Assembly: GCA_025056155.1 (NCBI GenBank)
Contig: JANWWL010000005.1
Coordinates: 62,001 to 126,000 of the forward strand
Length of the DNA: 64,000 bases
Source of the DNA: Sphingomonadaceae bacterium
GTDB lineage: Bacteria; Pseudomonadota; Alphaproteobacteria; Sphingomonadales; Sphingomonadaceae
Reading direction: 5' to 3'
Both the position numbers and the translations under genes were made by a program. The notes beneath the pieces were generated by a model. That model was not told where the DNA came from, did no database searches, and saw only the letters and a list, made by a program, of their open reading frames with translations. Positions 48,608-56,496 of this stretch are shown in pieces. The first letter of the stretch is position 1. The number at the start of each line of letters is the position of its first letter.

Positions 48608-49024
48608 TCAGTTGGCCCGGCGCCGGCTGTCGGGCGAAACGAGATCGAAGGCCGGGATGGCCACGCGGAAGCGCCGGCCGTCGGCCGCCACCATGCCGTA
48701 GCTGCCTTCCATCGTCCCCGACGGCGTGGAGAGCGGGCAGGCCGAGACGTAGTCGTGGGCACCCCCCGGGGAGATGAGCGGCTGTTCGCCCACCACGCCC
48801 GCCCCCCGCACCTCTGCCCGGCGGCCGTGGGCGTCGGTGATGATCCAGTGGCGATCGAGCAGCTGGACCGGCTCGTCGCCGTGGTTCTCGATGCGCACGT
48901 GGTAGCGCCACACCCATACGCCGTCGGTCGGCCGGGAATCCTCGGGCGCGAACGTCGGTTGCACCCGCACCGTGATGGCCCCGGTGGTGGCCACATAAGG
49001 GAACAAGGCCTGGATCGGGCTCAT
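48608..49024 (-). CDS. apaG: ApaG protein
   Basis: ApaG is a small all-beta immunoglobulin-like protein, 138 aa here, of uncertain molecular role; mutants in enterobacteria show altered Co2+ resistance and Mg2+ efflux. Typical segments are TTGAITVRVQPTFAPEDS, WVWRYHVRIENHGDEPVQLL, RHWIITDAHGRRAEVRGAGV then GEQPLISPG and TMEGSYGMVAADGRRFRVAI. The GVVGEQP and SGTMEGSY motifs are diagnostic. It overlaps metZ by four bases, the usual metZ-apaG pairing in Alphaproteobacteria. Confidence 0.96.
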   Translation of the reverse strand: MSPIQALFPYVATTGAITVRVQPTFAPEDSRPTDGVWVWRYHVRIENHGDEPVQLLDRHWIITDAHGRRAEVRGAGVVGEQPLISPGGAHDYVSACPLSTPSGTMEGSYGMVAADGRRFRVAIPAFDLVSPDSRRRAN

Positions 49025-50226
49025 TGGCCGATGCTCCGCAACGCCCGGTCCAGGTCCTCCATGAGGTCGGCCGGGTCCTCGAGCCCCACCGACAGGCGCA
49101 GCATGCCCTCGGTGACGCCCATCTCCGCTCGCACTTCGGGCGGAACGCTGTGATGGGTCGTGGTGGCCGGATGGGTCATCAGGGTGCGCGTGTCGCCCAG
49201 GTTGTTCGAGATGTCGATGAGTTCGAGCGAGTCGAGGAGCGCATGAGCCGCCCGCTCGCCCCCGTCCACGAACAACGTGACGATGATCCCGCCATTGGCC
49301 ATCTGCCGCATCGCGAGCTCGTGCTGGGGATGGGAGGGCAAGCCCGGATAGAGCGTGCGCACGCGGCCCTCGAGGAAGCGGGCGAGCGCAAGCGCGTTCG
49401 CCGCCTGCCGCTCAACCCGCAGCGGCAAGGTCTCGAGCGCCTTCAGCACCACCCAGGCGTTGAACGGCGACAGGGTGGGCCCTGTGTGCCGCACGAACGG
49501 CAGGCACCGCTCGGTCATCCACTGGCGCGAGCCGAGCACGGCTCCCGCCAGCACCCGGCCCTGCCCGTCCATGAGCTTGGTGGCCGAATAGGCCACCAGA
49601 TCCGCACCCAAGGCCAGGGGCCGTTGCACGACGGGGGTGGCGAAGGCGTTGTCGACGATGAGGAGGGCGCCGGCCTCGTGGGCGATGCGCGCGATGGCGG
49701 CGATGTCGGCGATGTCGAGGGTGGGGTTGGCCGGCGTTTCCAGGAAGATCGCGCGTGTGTTGGGCCGCAGGGCGGCCGCCACCGCTGCGGGCGAGCGCAC
49801 GTCCACCGCGGTGGTCTCGATGCCGAAGCGGGGCAGGATCTGGTCCACCAAGACCCGACACGAGCCGAAGAGCGCTCGGCCGGCCACCAGATGGTCCCCG
49901 GCCGACAGCGTGGCCAACAGCGCAGTCGTCATCGCGGCCATGCCCGAGGCGGTGGCCCGCGCGGCCTCGGCCCCTTCCAACAGGGCCAGCCGTTCCTCGA
50001 GCATCTCGACCGTGGGGTTCTGCAGGCGGGAATAGGTCATGCCCGGCCGGTCGCCGCGGAAGCGGGCGGCCGCCTCGCCGGCGCTTTCGTAGGCGAACCC
50101 TGAGGTGAGGAAGAGGGCCTCGCTCGTCTCGCCGTGGTCCGACCGCCACGTGCCCGCGCGCACGGCCCGCGTCATGGGCCGCCATCGTTCGGTGACAGCA
50201 CGGTCTTGCCCGGCGCGCGGCTTCAC
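49021..50226 (-). CDS. metZ: O-succinylhomoserine sulfhydrylase
   Basis: MetZ is a PLP enzyme of the Cys/Met metabolism family that makes homocysteine from O-succinylhomoserine and sulfide. It is 401 aa. GETSEALFLTSGFAYESAGE, RLQNPTVEMLEERLALLEGA, ATASGMAAMTTALLATLSAG, the PLP Lys in YSATKLMDGQGRVLAG and SPFNAWVVLKALETLPLR are present. TSGFAYESAGEAAARFRG is closer to MetZ than to MetB or MetC. I chose GTG 50226, which lies six bases after a TAGGGG element; GTG 50229 or ATG 50175 are alternatives, but ATG 50175 would cut into the WRPMTRAVRAG segment that homologues share. Confidence 0.92.
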   Translation of the reverse strand: MKPRAGQDRAVTERWRPMTRAVRAGTWRSDHGETSEALFLTSGFAYESAGEAAARFRGDRPGMTYSRLQNPTVEMLEERLALLEGAEAARATASGMAAMTTALLATLSAGDHLVAGRALFGSCRVLVDQILPRFGIETTAVDVRSPAAVAAALRPNTRAIFLETPANPTLDIADIAAIARIAHEAGALLIVDNAFATPVVQRPLALGADLVAYSATKLMDGQGRVLAGAVLGSRQWMTERCLPFVRHTGPTLSPFNAWVVLKALETLPLRVERQAANALALARFLEGRVRTLYPGLPSHPQHELAMRQMANGGIIVTLFVDGGERAAHALLDSLELIDISNNLGDTRTLMTHPATTTHHSVPPEVRAEMGVTEGMLRLSVGLEDPADLMEDLDRALRSIGQ

Positions 50227-50238
50227 CACCCCCCCCTA
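50227..50238 (-). promoter_or_regulatory. Predicted -10 element for metZ
   Basis: On the minus strand GCTAGGGG (hexamer TAGGGG at 50238-50233) is followed by six bases, largely G, before the GTG at 50226. The run of eight G could also act as a ribosome-binding site for a leadered transcript. No TTG-type -35 is evident. Confidence 0.35.
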
Positions 50239-50332
50239 GCGCGCACGGTGCGCGACGACCAGGCGGGCCGTTTACCCGGCCCCGGGCTTCGGCTATCGCG
50301 CGCGCCGCACGGACGGGGCGACGGAGACCGAC

Positions 50333-50929
50333 ATGCGGCGTTGGGGGTGGATCCTGGGGGCCGGCGCGGCGCTGTGCGGCGTGGCGCTGGCGTGGACGAC
50401 GGTGGGGCTGCCTTCGGGGCTTGCCGGGCCAGCCCAGGCCGCGCCCAAGGCATCATCGGTCTACGAGTTCACGCTCACCCGGATCGATGGCCGCCCGCTG
50501 CCGCTCGCCCAGTTCCGGGGGCAGGTGATGCTCCTCGTCAACACGGCCAGCCATTGCGGGTTCACGCCGCAATACGAAGGGCTGCAGAAGCTCCATGACC
50601 GCTATCGGGCGCGGGGCTTCACGGTGATCGGGATCCCCTCGGGCGATTTCATGGGCCAGGAATTCGACGACAACCGCAAGATCGCGGAATTCTGCGAGAC
50701 CAAGTTCGGCATCACCTTCCCCTTAACCGAGAAGAGCCACGTGCGGGGGGCGAAGGCCATTCCGTTCTATCAGTGGGCCCGCACCCAGCTGGGCCCGGCG
50801 GCCGAGCCGGGCTGGAATTTCCACAAGCTGCTCGTCGGGCGCGACGGTCGGCTGATCGCGGGCTTCGGCTCGCGCACCGAGCCCGAGAGCGCCGAGCTGC
50901 GTGCGGCCATCGAGAAGGCCCTGGGATGA
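50333..50929 (+). CDS. Exported glutathione peroxidase-family protein
   Basis: This 198-aa thiol peroxidase has an N-terminal signal or anchor (WGWILGAGAALCGVALAW to about residue 37), so it should act in the periplasm. Peroxidatic Cys75 is in VNTASHCGFTPQYEGLQ, the cysteine version of the GPx site; GIPSGDFMGQEFDDNRKIAEF carries the Gln-containing second motif in altered form, and PGWNFHKLLVGRDGRL the Trp/Asn motif. The electron donor is probably a thioredoxin-like protein rather than glutathione, judging from bacterial relatives. It ends overlapping the next lipoprotein gene by four bases. Confidence 0.93.
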   Translation: MRRWGWILGAGAALCGVALAWTTVGLPSGLAGPAQAAPKASSVYEFTLTRIDGRPLPLAQFRGQVMLLVNTASHCGFTPQYEGLQKLHDRYRARGFTVIGIPSGDFMGQEFDDNRKIAEFCETKFGITFPLTEKSHVRGAKAIPFYQWARTQLGPAAEPGWNFHKLLVGRDGRLIAGFGSRTEPESAELRAAIEKALG

Positions 50930-51375
50930 GGGGGCGTGCGGCGCTGGCGGCCCTGGGGCTGCTGGCGGCCTGCGAGCCCCGAACCGTGACGCCGGCCGAA
51001 GCCGAGAAGGCGTTGTCACGGGGCGCGGAAGAGCTGCGGCGCATCCCGCGCGAGAAGCTGCCCGTGGATCCGGACGTGAAGGCCACGACGGCCGTTTCCT
51101 ACCTGTGCGAAGGCAACCTGCCGGTGACGGCCGTGTACGGCACGGGGCCCGACGGCCGGCCGGACGTCGTGCTGGTGATCCAGGGCGTGGACGTGCGTCT
51201 GTCCCTCACGCCGGCGGCCTCCGGCTCGCGCTACGCCGGCGAACCCGGCTTCTCGCCGGGCAACGGTGCGGTGTGGTGGGTGAAGGGTGAGGTCGCAAGC
51301 CTCGCCGAATATCCGGCCGGCACCGACAGCCTCGCCACGGCGGTCGTCAAGCGCACCTGCCGCGCGCGGGGCTGA
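50926..51375 (+). CDS. MliC-like lipoprotein (lysozyme inhibitor family)
   Basis: This 149-aa lipoprotein has a lipobox LLAAC (Cys16) and a C-terminal domain that resembles the C-type lysozyme inhibitor MliC. Features are SYLCEGNLPVTAVY (Cys61), a short beta hairpin, ASGSRYAGEPG, WWVKGEVASL and a final Cys145, the two cysteines being placed to form the family disulfide. In MliC the SGxxY and KGxxAxL motifs insert into the lysozyme active site; here ASGSRYAGE and WWVKGEVASL are close matches. A role in protecting peptidoglycan is likely but unproven. The ATG overlaps the peroxidase stop by four bases. The following 229 bases to glpD show no gene. Confidence 0.8.
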   Translation: MRGRAALAALGLLAACEPRTVTPAEAEKALSRGAEELRRIPREKLPVDPDVKATTAVSYLCEGNLPVTAVYGTGPDGRPDVVLVIQGVDVRLSLTPAASGSRYAGEPGFSPGNGAVWWVKGEVASLAEYPAGTDSLATAVVKRTCRARG

Positions 51376-51604
51376 CGCCGGCTGCCTGAAGCCGGGCGGG
51401 CACGCCCCAGGGCGCCCTCCCGAACCAGGGCCGTCCGGCCATGGCGCCCGCAAGATGGGCGGTGGCAGGCGGCGCCGGGGCCCAACGGGTCGAACGCGCC
51501 GCGCCGGTGCTGGCGCTCGCCCGCCGGGTCGACCGTGCGCGCCGTGCGGGTGCGGGCCTCAACGGAGCCTGGCCGGTCGGCCGCACCCCGGCGGCCGCCC
51601 GGCC

Positions 51605-53074
51605 TCAGGAGCTCACCAGGTCTCGCGGCCGGGCCGGCCACCCGGGCCGGGCGAGTGCCGCCAGCCCCAGGCGGGTGCGGCGCCACAGCATGTCCTCGCG
51701 CGTGTGGGCGAACTCCTCGGCCTTCAGGAACGCCGCTTCGGCCTCGAACAACCCGTCCGGCGCCCGCGCGCCCAGCCCGCCGGCCAGCAGGCCTTCGGCG
51801 TCCGTGCCGTACAGGCCCGCCAGGCGATGGACGAGCCGCGGGTCATGGTCGGGGAAGCGGCGGGCGAGCTGGCGCGCCCAGGCCTCGAAATTGGCCCGCG
51901 GGGTGCGGCCGCCCACGTCCGGAATGTCGCCCCCCGGCAGCACGGCTTCCGCCGTCCAGGGGCGGGTGTGCGGGAACAGGCGGCTCACCAGCTCTTCCGC
52001 CAGTCGGCGGAAGGTCGTGAGCTTGCCGCCCACCACCGTCGTGGCGGGCAGGCCCGCATGGTCCACGAACCGCCAGTCGCGCGTCGTCTCGCGATCGCTC
52101 CGCCTCTCCTCCAACACCAGGGGGCGCACGCCCGCGAAGCGATGGCGCACGTCGGCCTCGCTCAACGGGCGGCGCAGCACCCGGTTGGCCGCGGCCAACA
52201 GATAGGCTTCCTCCGCAGCCGTCACCTGCGGGTGGTCGGGCGTGGGCACTGGCGTCTCCGTCGTGCCCAGAAGGCTCAGGTCGCGCCCGAAGGGCAGCAG
52301 GAACACGATTCGCCGGTCCGGCTGCTGCAGCGTGAAGGCGTCGGCCGTGCGGTTCACGCGGCGCACCACCAGATGCGCCCCCTGGACGAGGCGCAGCCGG
52401 GGCGCGTCGGCGGCCTTCAGCACCTCGCGGGCGACGCGCCCGGCCCACGGGCCCGTGGCGTTGACGATCCGGCGGGCCACGAGCGTCCGGCCCGAACTGG
52501 TCGTCACCTCCCACCAGCCGTCCTGCAGCCGGGCGGCCGTCACCGCCTCGCGGGTCAGGATCCGCGCGCCTCGGCGCGCGGCGTCCCGGGCCAGCAGCAC
52601 CACCAGCCGCGCATCCTCGACCCAGCCATCGAAATAGCGGAAGGCTTGCCGGATTTCGCGCTTGAGCGCCCACCCGCCGACGTCCGAGCGCAGGTCGACC
52701 CGGGCGCTCCGCGGCAACCGGCGCCTCGGGGCCAGGTGGTCGTAGGCCAGCAGGGCCAGCCGGATGAGCCAGGCCGGCCGGCCTTCGGACACCAGCGGCA
52801 GCAGGAAGGGCTGGGGCCAGGCGATGTGCGGCGCCGCCCGCAAGAGCCGGTCGCGCTCCGCGAGCGCCTTGCGCACCAGACCCACCTCGCCGAACTCGAG
52901 GTAACGCAAACCGCCGTGGACGAGCTTGGAGGAGGCCGACGACGTGCCCGACGCGAGGTCCCCCGCCTCGCACAGCACGACCTTCAGGCCCCGCCCCGCG
53001 GCGTCGCGCGCGATGCCCGCGCCGTTCACCCCACCCCCGATCACCAGCAGGTCGAGCCCGTCGGCCTGACGCAT
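51605..53074 (-). CDS. glpD: Aerobic glycerol-3-phosphate dehydrogenase
   Basis: GlpD is an FAD flavoprotein at the cytoplasmic membrane that oxidises glycerol 3-phosphate to dihydroxyacetone phosphate and reduces quinone. It is 489 aa. The FAD fold is LDLLVIGGGVNGAGIARDAA, followed by CEAGDLASGTSSASSKLVHG and GLRYLEFGEVGLVRKAL. VNATGPWAGRVA, LLGTTETP and VVGGKLTTFRRLAEELV are further GlpD motifs, and the C-terminal helical domain ends after EEFAHTREDMLWRRTRLGL. I chose the ATG seven bases after a TAGGAA element; the frame stays open far upstream only as a shadow across the E1 alpha gene. Confidence 0.97.
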   Translation of the reverse strand: MRQADGLDLLVIGGGVNGAGIARDAAGRGLKVVLCEAGDLASGTSSASSKLVHGGLRYLEFGEVGLVRKALAERDRLLRAAPHIAWPQPFLLPLVSEGRPAWLIRLALLAYDHLAPRRRLPRSARVDLRSDVGGWALKREIRQAFRYFDGWVEDARLVVLLARDAARRGARILTREAVTAARLQDGWWEVTTSSGRTLVARRIVNATGPWAGRVAREVLKAADAPRLRLVQGAHLVVRRVNRTADAFTLQQPDRRIVFLLPFGRDLSLLGTTETPVPTPDHPQVTAAEEAYLLAAANRVLRRPLSEADVRHRFAGVRPLVLEERRSDRETTRDWRFVDHAGLPATTVVGGKLTTFRRLAEELVSRLFPHTRPWTAEAVLPGGDIPDVGGRTPRANFEAWARQLARRFPDHDPRLVHRLAGLYGTDAEGLLAGGLGARAPDGLFEAEAAFLKAEEFAHTREDMLWRRTRLGLAALARPGWPARPRDLVSS

Positions 53075-53087
53075 GTGGGCGTTCCTA
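53075..53087 (-). promoter_or_regulatory. Predicted -10 element for leaderless glpD transcript
   Basis: On the minus strand GCTAGGAA (hexamer TAGGAA at 53087-53082) is followed by seven bases and the ATG at 53074. It matches the spacing seen before rpe, gshB and the DUF2066 gene. No convincing -35 is visible. Confidence 0.45.
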
Positions 53088-53407
53088 GCCCGCCCTGCAC
53101 TCGGGCGGCAGACCCTGCGCCACGCTGCCCACCCTACGGGCGCCTGGAACGCCGGCCGCGAACCGGGGACGTCGGGGGCGCTCGTCCGCTCGAACCTGCC
53201 CGAGCACCCCAGGGGATCGCCCGCGCCACCCGCGCTGCGGGCGGCGCCAGCCTCAAGGCCTGGCGAAGCCCAGCCCGCCTTGGGGCCCGGGGGCCGGCCG
53301 GTCTTGGGGGAACTCGGTGGCGTGGCTTCGCGCCTCCTGGCTCTTCGCGTTTCCGACAGGCGCAGGCGGGCCGCCCTTGGGCTAGGGCCCGTCCGGGGAG
53401 GAGCGCG
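53075..53407. other. 333-base intergenic region between glpD and the E1 alpha gene
   Basis: Apart from the glpD promoter element at its left end, the region contains GCTAGGGC at about 53389-53396, which could be the -10 box for the E1 operon (giving a leader of roughly 10-15 bases), and the GGGGAGGAG ribosome-binding site just before 53408. The open frames across it look like composition artefacts: no recognisable protein, and they overlap real genes. I see no tRNA, small-RNA fold or strong inverted repeat. Confidence 0.5.
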
Positions 53408-54394
53408 ATGCCACTCACACCCGAACTGCGCCGCGGCTTCTGGCGCACCATGTGCCTTAGCCGCGCGTTCGATGATGCGATGATCGCCCTCTACTGGGAG
53501 GGGAAGCTGCCCATCTTCCAGTTCGGGGCGGGCCCGCTGCCAGGCGAGCTGCACTGTTCCAACGGGGCCGAGCCCGTGGGAGCCGGCGTGTGCGCCGCGC
53601 TGGGCCCTGAGGACATGATCACGGCCGACCACCGGCCCCACCATGTCGCGGTGGCCCGAGGCGTCGACCTCGATCGGATGGCGGCCGAGCTCCTGGGGCG
53701 ACGCACCGGCCTGTCGCAGGGCAAGGGCGGGCACATGCACATCTACGATCCGGCGGTGAACTTCGCCTCGTCGGGCATCATCGCCGAAGGGATGGCGGTG
53801 GCGGCCGGCATGGCGCTCGCCCGGCGGCTCCAGAAGCGGCCCGGCATCGCCGTCGCCTTCATCGGCGAGGGAGCGGCCAACCAGGGCGCCTTTCACGAAG
53901 TCTGCAACATGGTGGGCCTGTGGAAACTGCCCGTCGTCGTGGTGGTGCAGGACAACGAGTGGGCCGTCTCCACGGGCAAGCGCGAATCGACCGCGGTCGA
54001 ACGCAACTCCGACCGAGCGTCGGCCTACGCCATGGCCGGGGAATGGGTGGGCACCAACGACCCGGACGACATCTTCCTCGCCGCCGAGCGGGCCGTGGCC
54101 CGCGCCCGCGCGGGCGAGGGCGGCACGATCCTCGAGCTGCGCACCGCGCGCCTGGCGGGCCACTTCATGGGCGACCAGCAAGCCTACATCCCGGCCCAGA
54201 TGAAGCAGGTGGATCCGCTGCCCCTGTATCGCGAGAAGCTCATCCGCGACGGAGTGCTGAGCGCCGAGGAGGCCGACGCCATCGCGGCCGAGGCGAAAGC
54301 CCGCATCGCGCGCGCGGTGGAGTTCGCCAAGGCTTCGCCCTGGCCCGAACCGGCCGAGGCCATGGCCCACGTGTTCGCCGGAGAGCCCGCATGA
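53408..54394 (+). CDS. 2-oxoacid (pyruvate/acetoin-type) dehydrogenase E1, alpha subunit
   Basis: This 328-aa thiamine-diphosphate enzyme subunit decarboxylates a 2-oxoacid or acetoin-like substrate together with E1 beta. Segments typical of AcoA/PdhA are LYWEGKLPIFQFGAGPLPGE, HCSNGAEPVGAGVCAALGPE, DMITADHRPHHVAVARGVDL, KGGHMHIYDPAVNFASSGII and the ThDP/Mg motif beginning GEGAANQGAFHEVCNMVGLW, which closes with QDN rather than the usual NN. The substrate is unresolved between pyruvate, acetoin and branched-chain oxoacids. The ATG has a strong GGGGAGGAG ribosome-binding site. The stop overlaps the E1 beta start by four bases. Confidence 0.93.
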   Translation: MPLTPELRRGFWRTMCLSRAFDDAMIALYWEGKLPIFQFGAGPLPGELHCSNGAEPVGAGVCAALGPEDMITADHRPHHVAVARGVDLDRMAAELLGRRTGLSQGKGGHMHIYDPAVNFASSGIIAEGMAVAAGMALARRLQKRPGIAVAFIGEGAANQGAFHEVCNMVGLWKLPVVVVVQDNEWAVSTGKRESTAVERNSDRASAYAMAGEWVGTNDPDDIFLAAERAVARARAGEGGTILELRTARLAGHFMGDQQAYIPAQMKQVDPLPLYREKLIRDGVLSAEEADAIAAEAKARIARAVEFAKASPWPEPAEAMAHVFAGEPA

Positions 54395-55398
54395 GCCGCA
54401 TCCTCACCATGGCCCGGGCCGGCCGCGAGGCCCTCGACTGGGAAATGGAACGCCGCCCGGAGATCGTCTGCCTGGGCGAGGACGTCTTCAAGATGGGCGG
54501 CATCTTCGGCACGATGGACGGGTTCGGGGCCAAGTACGGGCCCGAACGCGTCATCTCGACCCCGATTTCCGAGACGGGCTTCATCGGCATGGCGGCCGGT
54601 GCCGCCATGGCCGGCATGCACCCGGTGGTCGATCTGGCCTACATCGACTTCATCGGGGTCTGCTACAATGTGCTTCTGAATTGCGCATCCAAGACCCACT
54701 ACATGTCGGGCGGGGCCGTGAAGGTGCCGATGACGCTCCTCATCGGCACGGGCGGCGGCTACAACAACGCTGCCCAACATTCTCAGTGCCTGCACGCCAC
54801 CGTCGCCCACATTCCGGGCGTGAAGGTCGTCTATCCCTCGAACGCCTACGACGCCAAGGGCATGCTGCACACCGCCCTGCGCGACGACAATTTCGTGATC
54901 TACCTCACCCACAAGGGCACGGCCGGCGTGGGCTGGATGGGCCCCCCGATCCCCACCACGCTGGCCGAGGTGCCGGAAGAACCCTACACGGTGCCGTTCG
55001 GCCGGGTGAAGGTCTATCGCGAGGGCACGGACGTGACCGTGACCGGTCTTGGCATGAGCGTGCACGAAGCGCTCAAGGCCGCGGCGGAGCTCGAGAAGGA
55101 GGGCATCTCGGTCGAGGTGGTCGACCTGCGCAGCCTGGTACCGCTCGACCGCGAGGGGATCATGGAGAGCGTGGCCAAGACGGGCCGACTGGTCGTGACC
55201 GACGAGGATTACTTGAGCTACGGCGTCTCGGGCGAGGTGATCGCGACCGTGGCCGAACGCGACCCCGGCGTGTTCAAGAAGCCGCCCGTGCGCGTCACCA
55301 TGCCCGACATCCCCATCCCCTTTTCCCGACCGCTCGAGCAGGCGGTCCTTCCGTTGGCCGGGCGCATCGCAGATGCCGTGCGTCGGCTGATGTCCTGA
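54391..55398 (+). CDS. 2-oxoacid (pyruvate/acetoin-type) dehydrogenase E1, beta subunit
   Basis: This 335-aa partner of the alpha subunit has the transketolase pyrimidine-binding domain (EIVCLGEDVFKMGGIFGTMD, RVISTPISETGFIGMAAGAA, GMHPVVDLAYIDFIGVCYNV) and the C-terminal transketolase domain (GTDVTVTGLGMSVHEALKAA, EVVDLRSLVPLDREGI). The Glu in ISETGFIG activates thiamine. The sequence is closest in feel to AcoB/PdhB. It overlaps the alpha subunit by four bases and is followed, 14 bases after its stop, by a stand-alone lipoyl protein. Confidence 0.94.
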   Translation: MSRILTMARAGREALDWEMERRPEIVCLGEDVFKMGGIFGTMDGFGAKYGPERVISTPISETGFIGMAAGAAMAGMHPVVDLAYIDFIGVCYNVLLNCASKTHYMSGGAVKVPMTLLIGTGGGYNNAAQHSQCLHATVAHIPGVKVVYPSNAYDAKGMLHTALRDDNFVIYLTHKGTAGVGWMGPPIPTTLAEVPEEPYTVPFGRVKVYREGTDVTVTGLGMSVHEALKAAAELEKEGISVEVVDLRSLVPLDREGIMESVAKTGRLVVTDEDYLSYGVSGEVIATVAERDPGVFKKPPVRVTMPDIPIPFSRPLEQAVLPLAGRIADAVRRLMS

Positions 55399-55412
55399 CG
55401 GCAAGGGGCGGC

Positions 55413-55649
55413 ATGGCGACCGACGTGATCATCCCCCACGACCTGTGGGAGGAGGACGACAAGACGGGCTCGATCGTGGTCTGGCTCTACCGCGACGGCT
55501 CGACCGTGCGGCAGGGCGACGTGATCGCCGAAGTGCTGGTCGAGAAGGTCACGCTCGAGCTCGTGGCCCCCGCATCGGGAGTCTTGCGGATTCGCGTGGA
55601 GCCCGAGGTGGTGGTGAGCAAGGGCGACCTCGTGGCCGTGATCGAATAG
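55413..55649 (+). CDS. Stand-alone lipoyl-domain protein
   Basis: This 78-aa protein is a single lipoyl/biotinyl domain: a hammerhead of two sheets with the swinging-arm Lys45 in VLVEKVTLELVAPASGVL, followed by GDLVAVIE at the C-terminus. It lacks the peripheral-subunit-binding and acyltransferase domains of a normal E2. The position directly after E1 alpha and beta implies that it accepts the acyl or hydroxyalkyl group from that E1. Lipoate rather than biotin is suggested because the Lys is preceded by Glu and not by the Met of the biotin AMKM motif. The ribosome-binding site is AAGGGG. The downstream acceptor is unknown. Confidence 0.85.
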   Translation: MATDVIIPHDLWEEDDKTGSIVVWLYRDGSTVRQGDVIAEVLVEKVTLELVAPASGVLRIRVEPEVVVSKGDLVAVIE

Positions 55650-55713
55650 GCCATCGGGCCCCAGGACGGCGCCCGGAAGGCCGCCCGGCGGGTTGACAGG
55701 AGGTGGATGGCGC

Positions 55714-56496
55714 ATGGCGCGAGCGCATCGGGCGGAACCGCTGACGTGCCGCGTGCTGGGGCTGCTGACGGTGGTGGCCGTGGGTCTTGCCCCGCCCGTG
55801 GCCGCCCAGGGGGCGGCCCCCCAGGCGCCCGCCCCGCCGGCACCCGCCGTCGGATCGCCTGCGGGCCCCTTTCGCCTGCCCGACCTGCCCTATCCCGAAA
55901 CCGCGCTCGCCCCCGTGATCGACGCCGAGACGATGCGGCTGCATCACGGCGCGCACCACCGCGCCTATGTGAACAACCTCAACGCAGCGGTCGCTGGTCA
56001 ACCCGCGCTGGCCGGCCAGCCGCTTGAAGCCCTGCTGGCGCGCGTCTCGGGCCTGCCCAAGGCGGTGCGCGACAACGGCGGGGGGCACTGGAACCACGAC
56101 TTCTTCTGGCGGATCATGGCACCGCCCGGCACGGGGGGCGAGCCGTCGCCGGCGCTTCGTGCGGCCATCGAGCGCGACTTCGGCAGCCTGGACGCCTTCC
56201 GCCGCGCGTTCGAAGCGGCGGGCTTGCGCCAGTTCGGCTCGGGCTGGGTCTGGCTCATCCTACGGCCCGACGGGCAGCTGGCGGTGACCTCGACCCCCAA
56301 CCAGGACAATCCGCTGATGGACGTGGTGCCCGAGGCCGAGCGGGGCACGCCCATCCTGGGCAACGACGTGTGGGAACACGCCTACTACCTCACCTACCGC
56401 AACCGCAGGGGCGAGTACCTGCAGAAATGGTGGGACGTGGTGAACTGGCGCGAGGCGAGCCGACGGTTCGCGGCCGCCCAGGCGGCCCGCCGCTAG
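55714..56496 (+). CDS. Exported superoxide dismutase, Mn-type signature
   Basis: This 260-aa Fe/Mn-family SOD has an N-terminal signal peptide (VLGLLTVVAVGLAPPVAAQG) and a Pro/Ala linker, so it is periplasmic. The metal ligands are His77 (LHHGAHHRAYVNNLN), His128 (GGGHWNHDFFW), Asp218 and His222 (GNDVWEHAYYLTYRN). Gln197 in TPNQDNPLM and Gly at the position preceding HWNH follow the Mn pattern rather than the Fe one. The C-terminus has RGEYLQKWWDVVNW. The ATG has AGGAGG about ten bases upstream. The stop overlaps the convergent tlpA-like gene in CTAG. Confidence 0.94.
   Translation: MARAHRAEPLTCRVLGLLTVVAVGLAPPVAAQGAAPQAPAPPAPAVGSPAGPFRLPDLPYPETALAPVIDAETMRLHHGAHHRAYVNNLNAAVAGQPALAGQPLEALLARVSGLPKAVRDNGGGHWNHDFFWRIMAPPGTGGEPSPALRAAIERDFGSLDAFRRAFEAAGLRQFGSGWVWLILRPDGQLAVTSTPNQDNPLMDVVPEAERGTPILGNDVWEHAYYLTYRNRRGEYLQKWWDVVNWREASRRFAAAQAARR

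Noticed and set aside
51605-54370. A glpD frame extended by more than 400 codons
   Set aside because: The extra N-terminal part is antisense to the E1 alpha gene and shows no homology I recognise. The glpD FAD motif begins right after the ATG at 53074, which also has promoter-like spacing.
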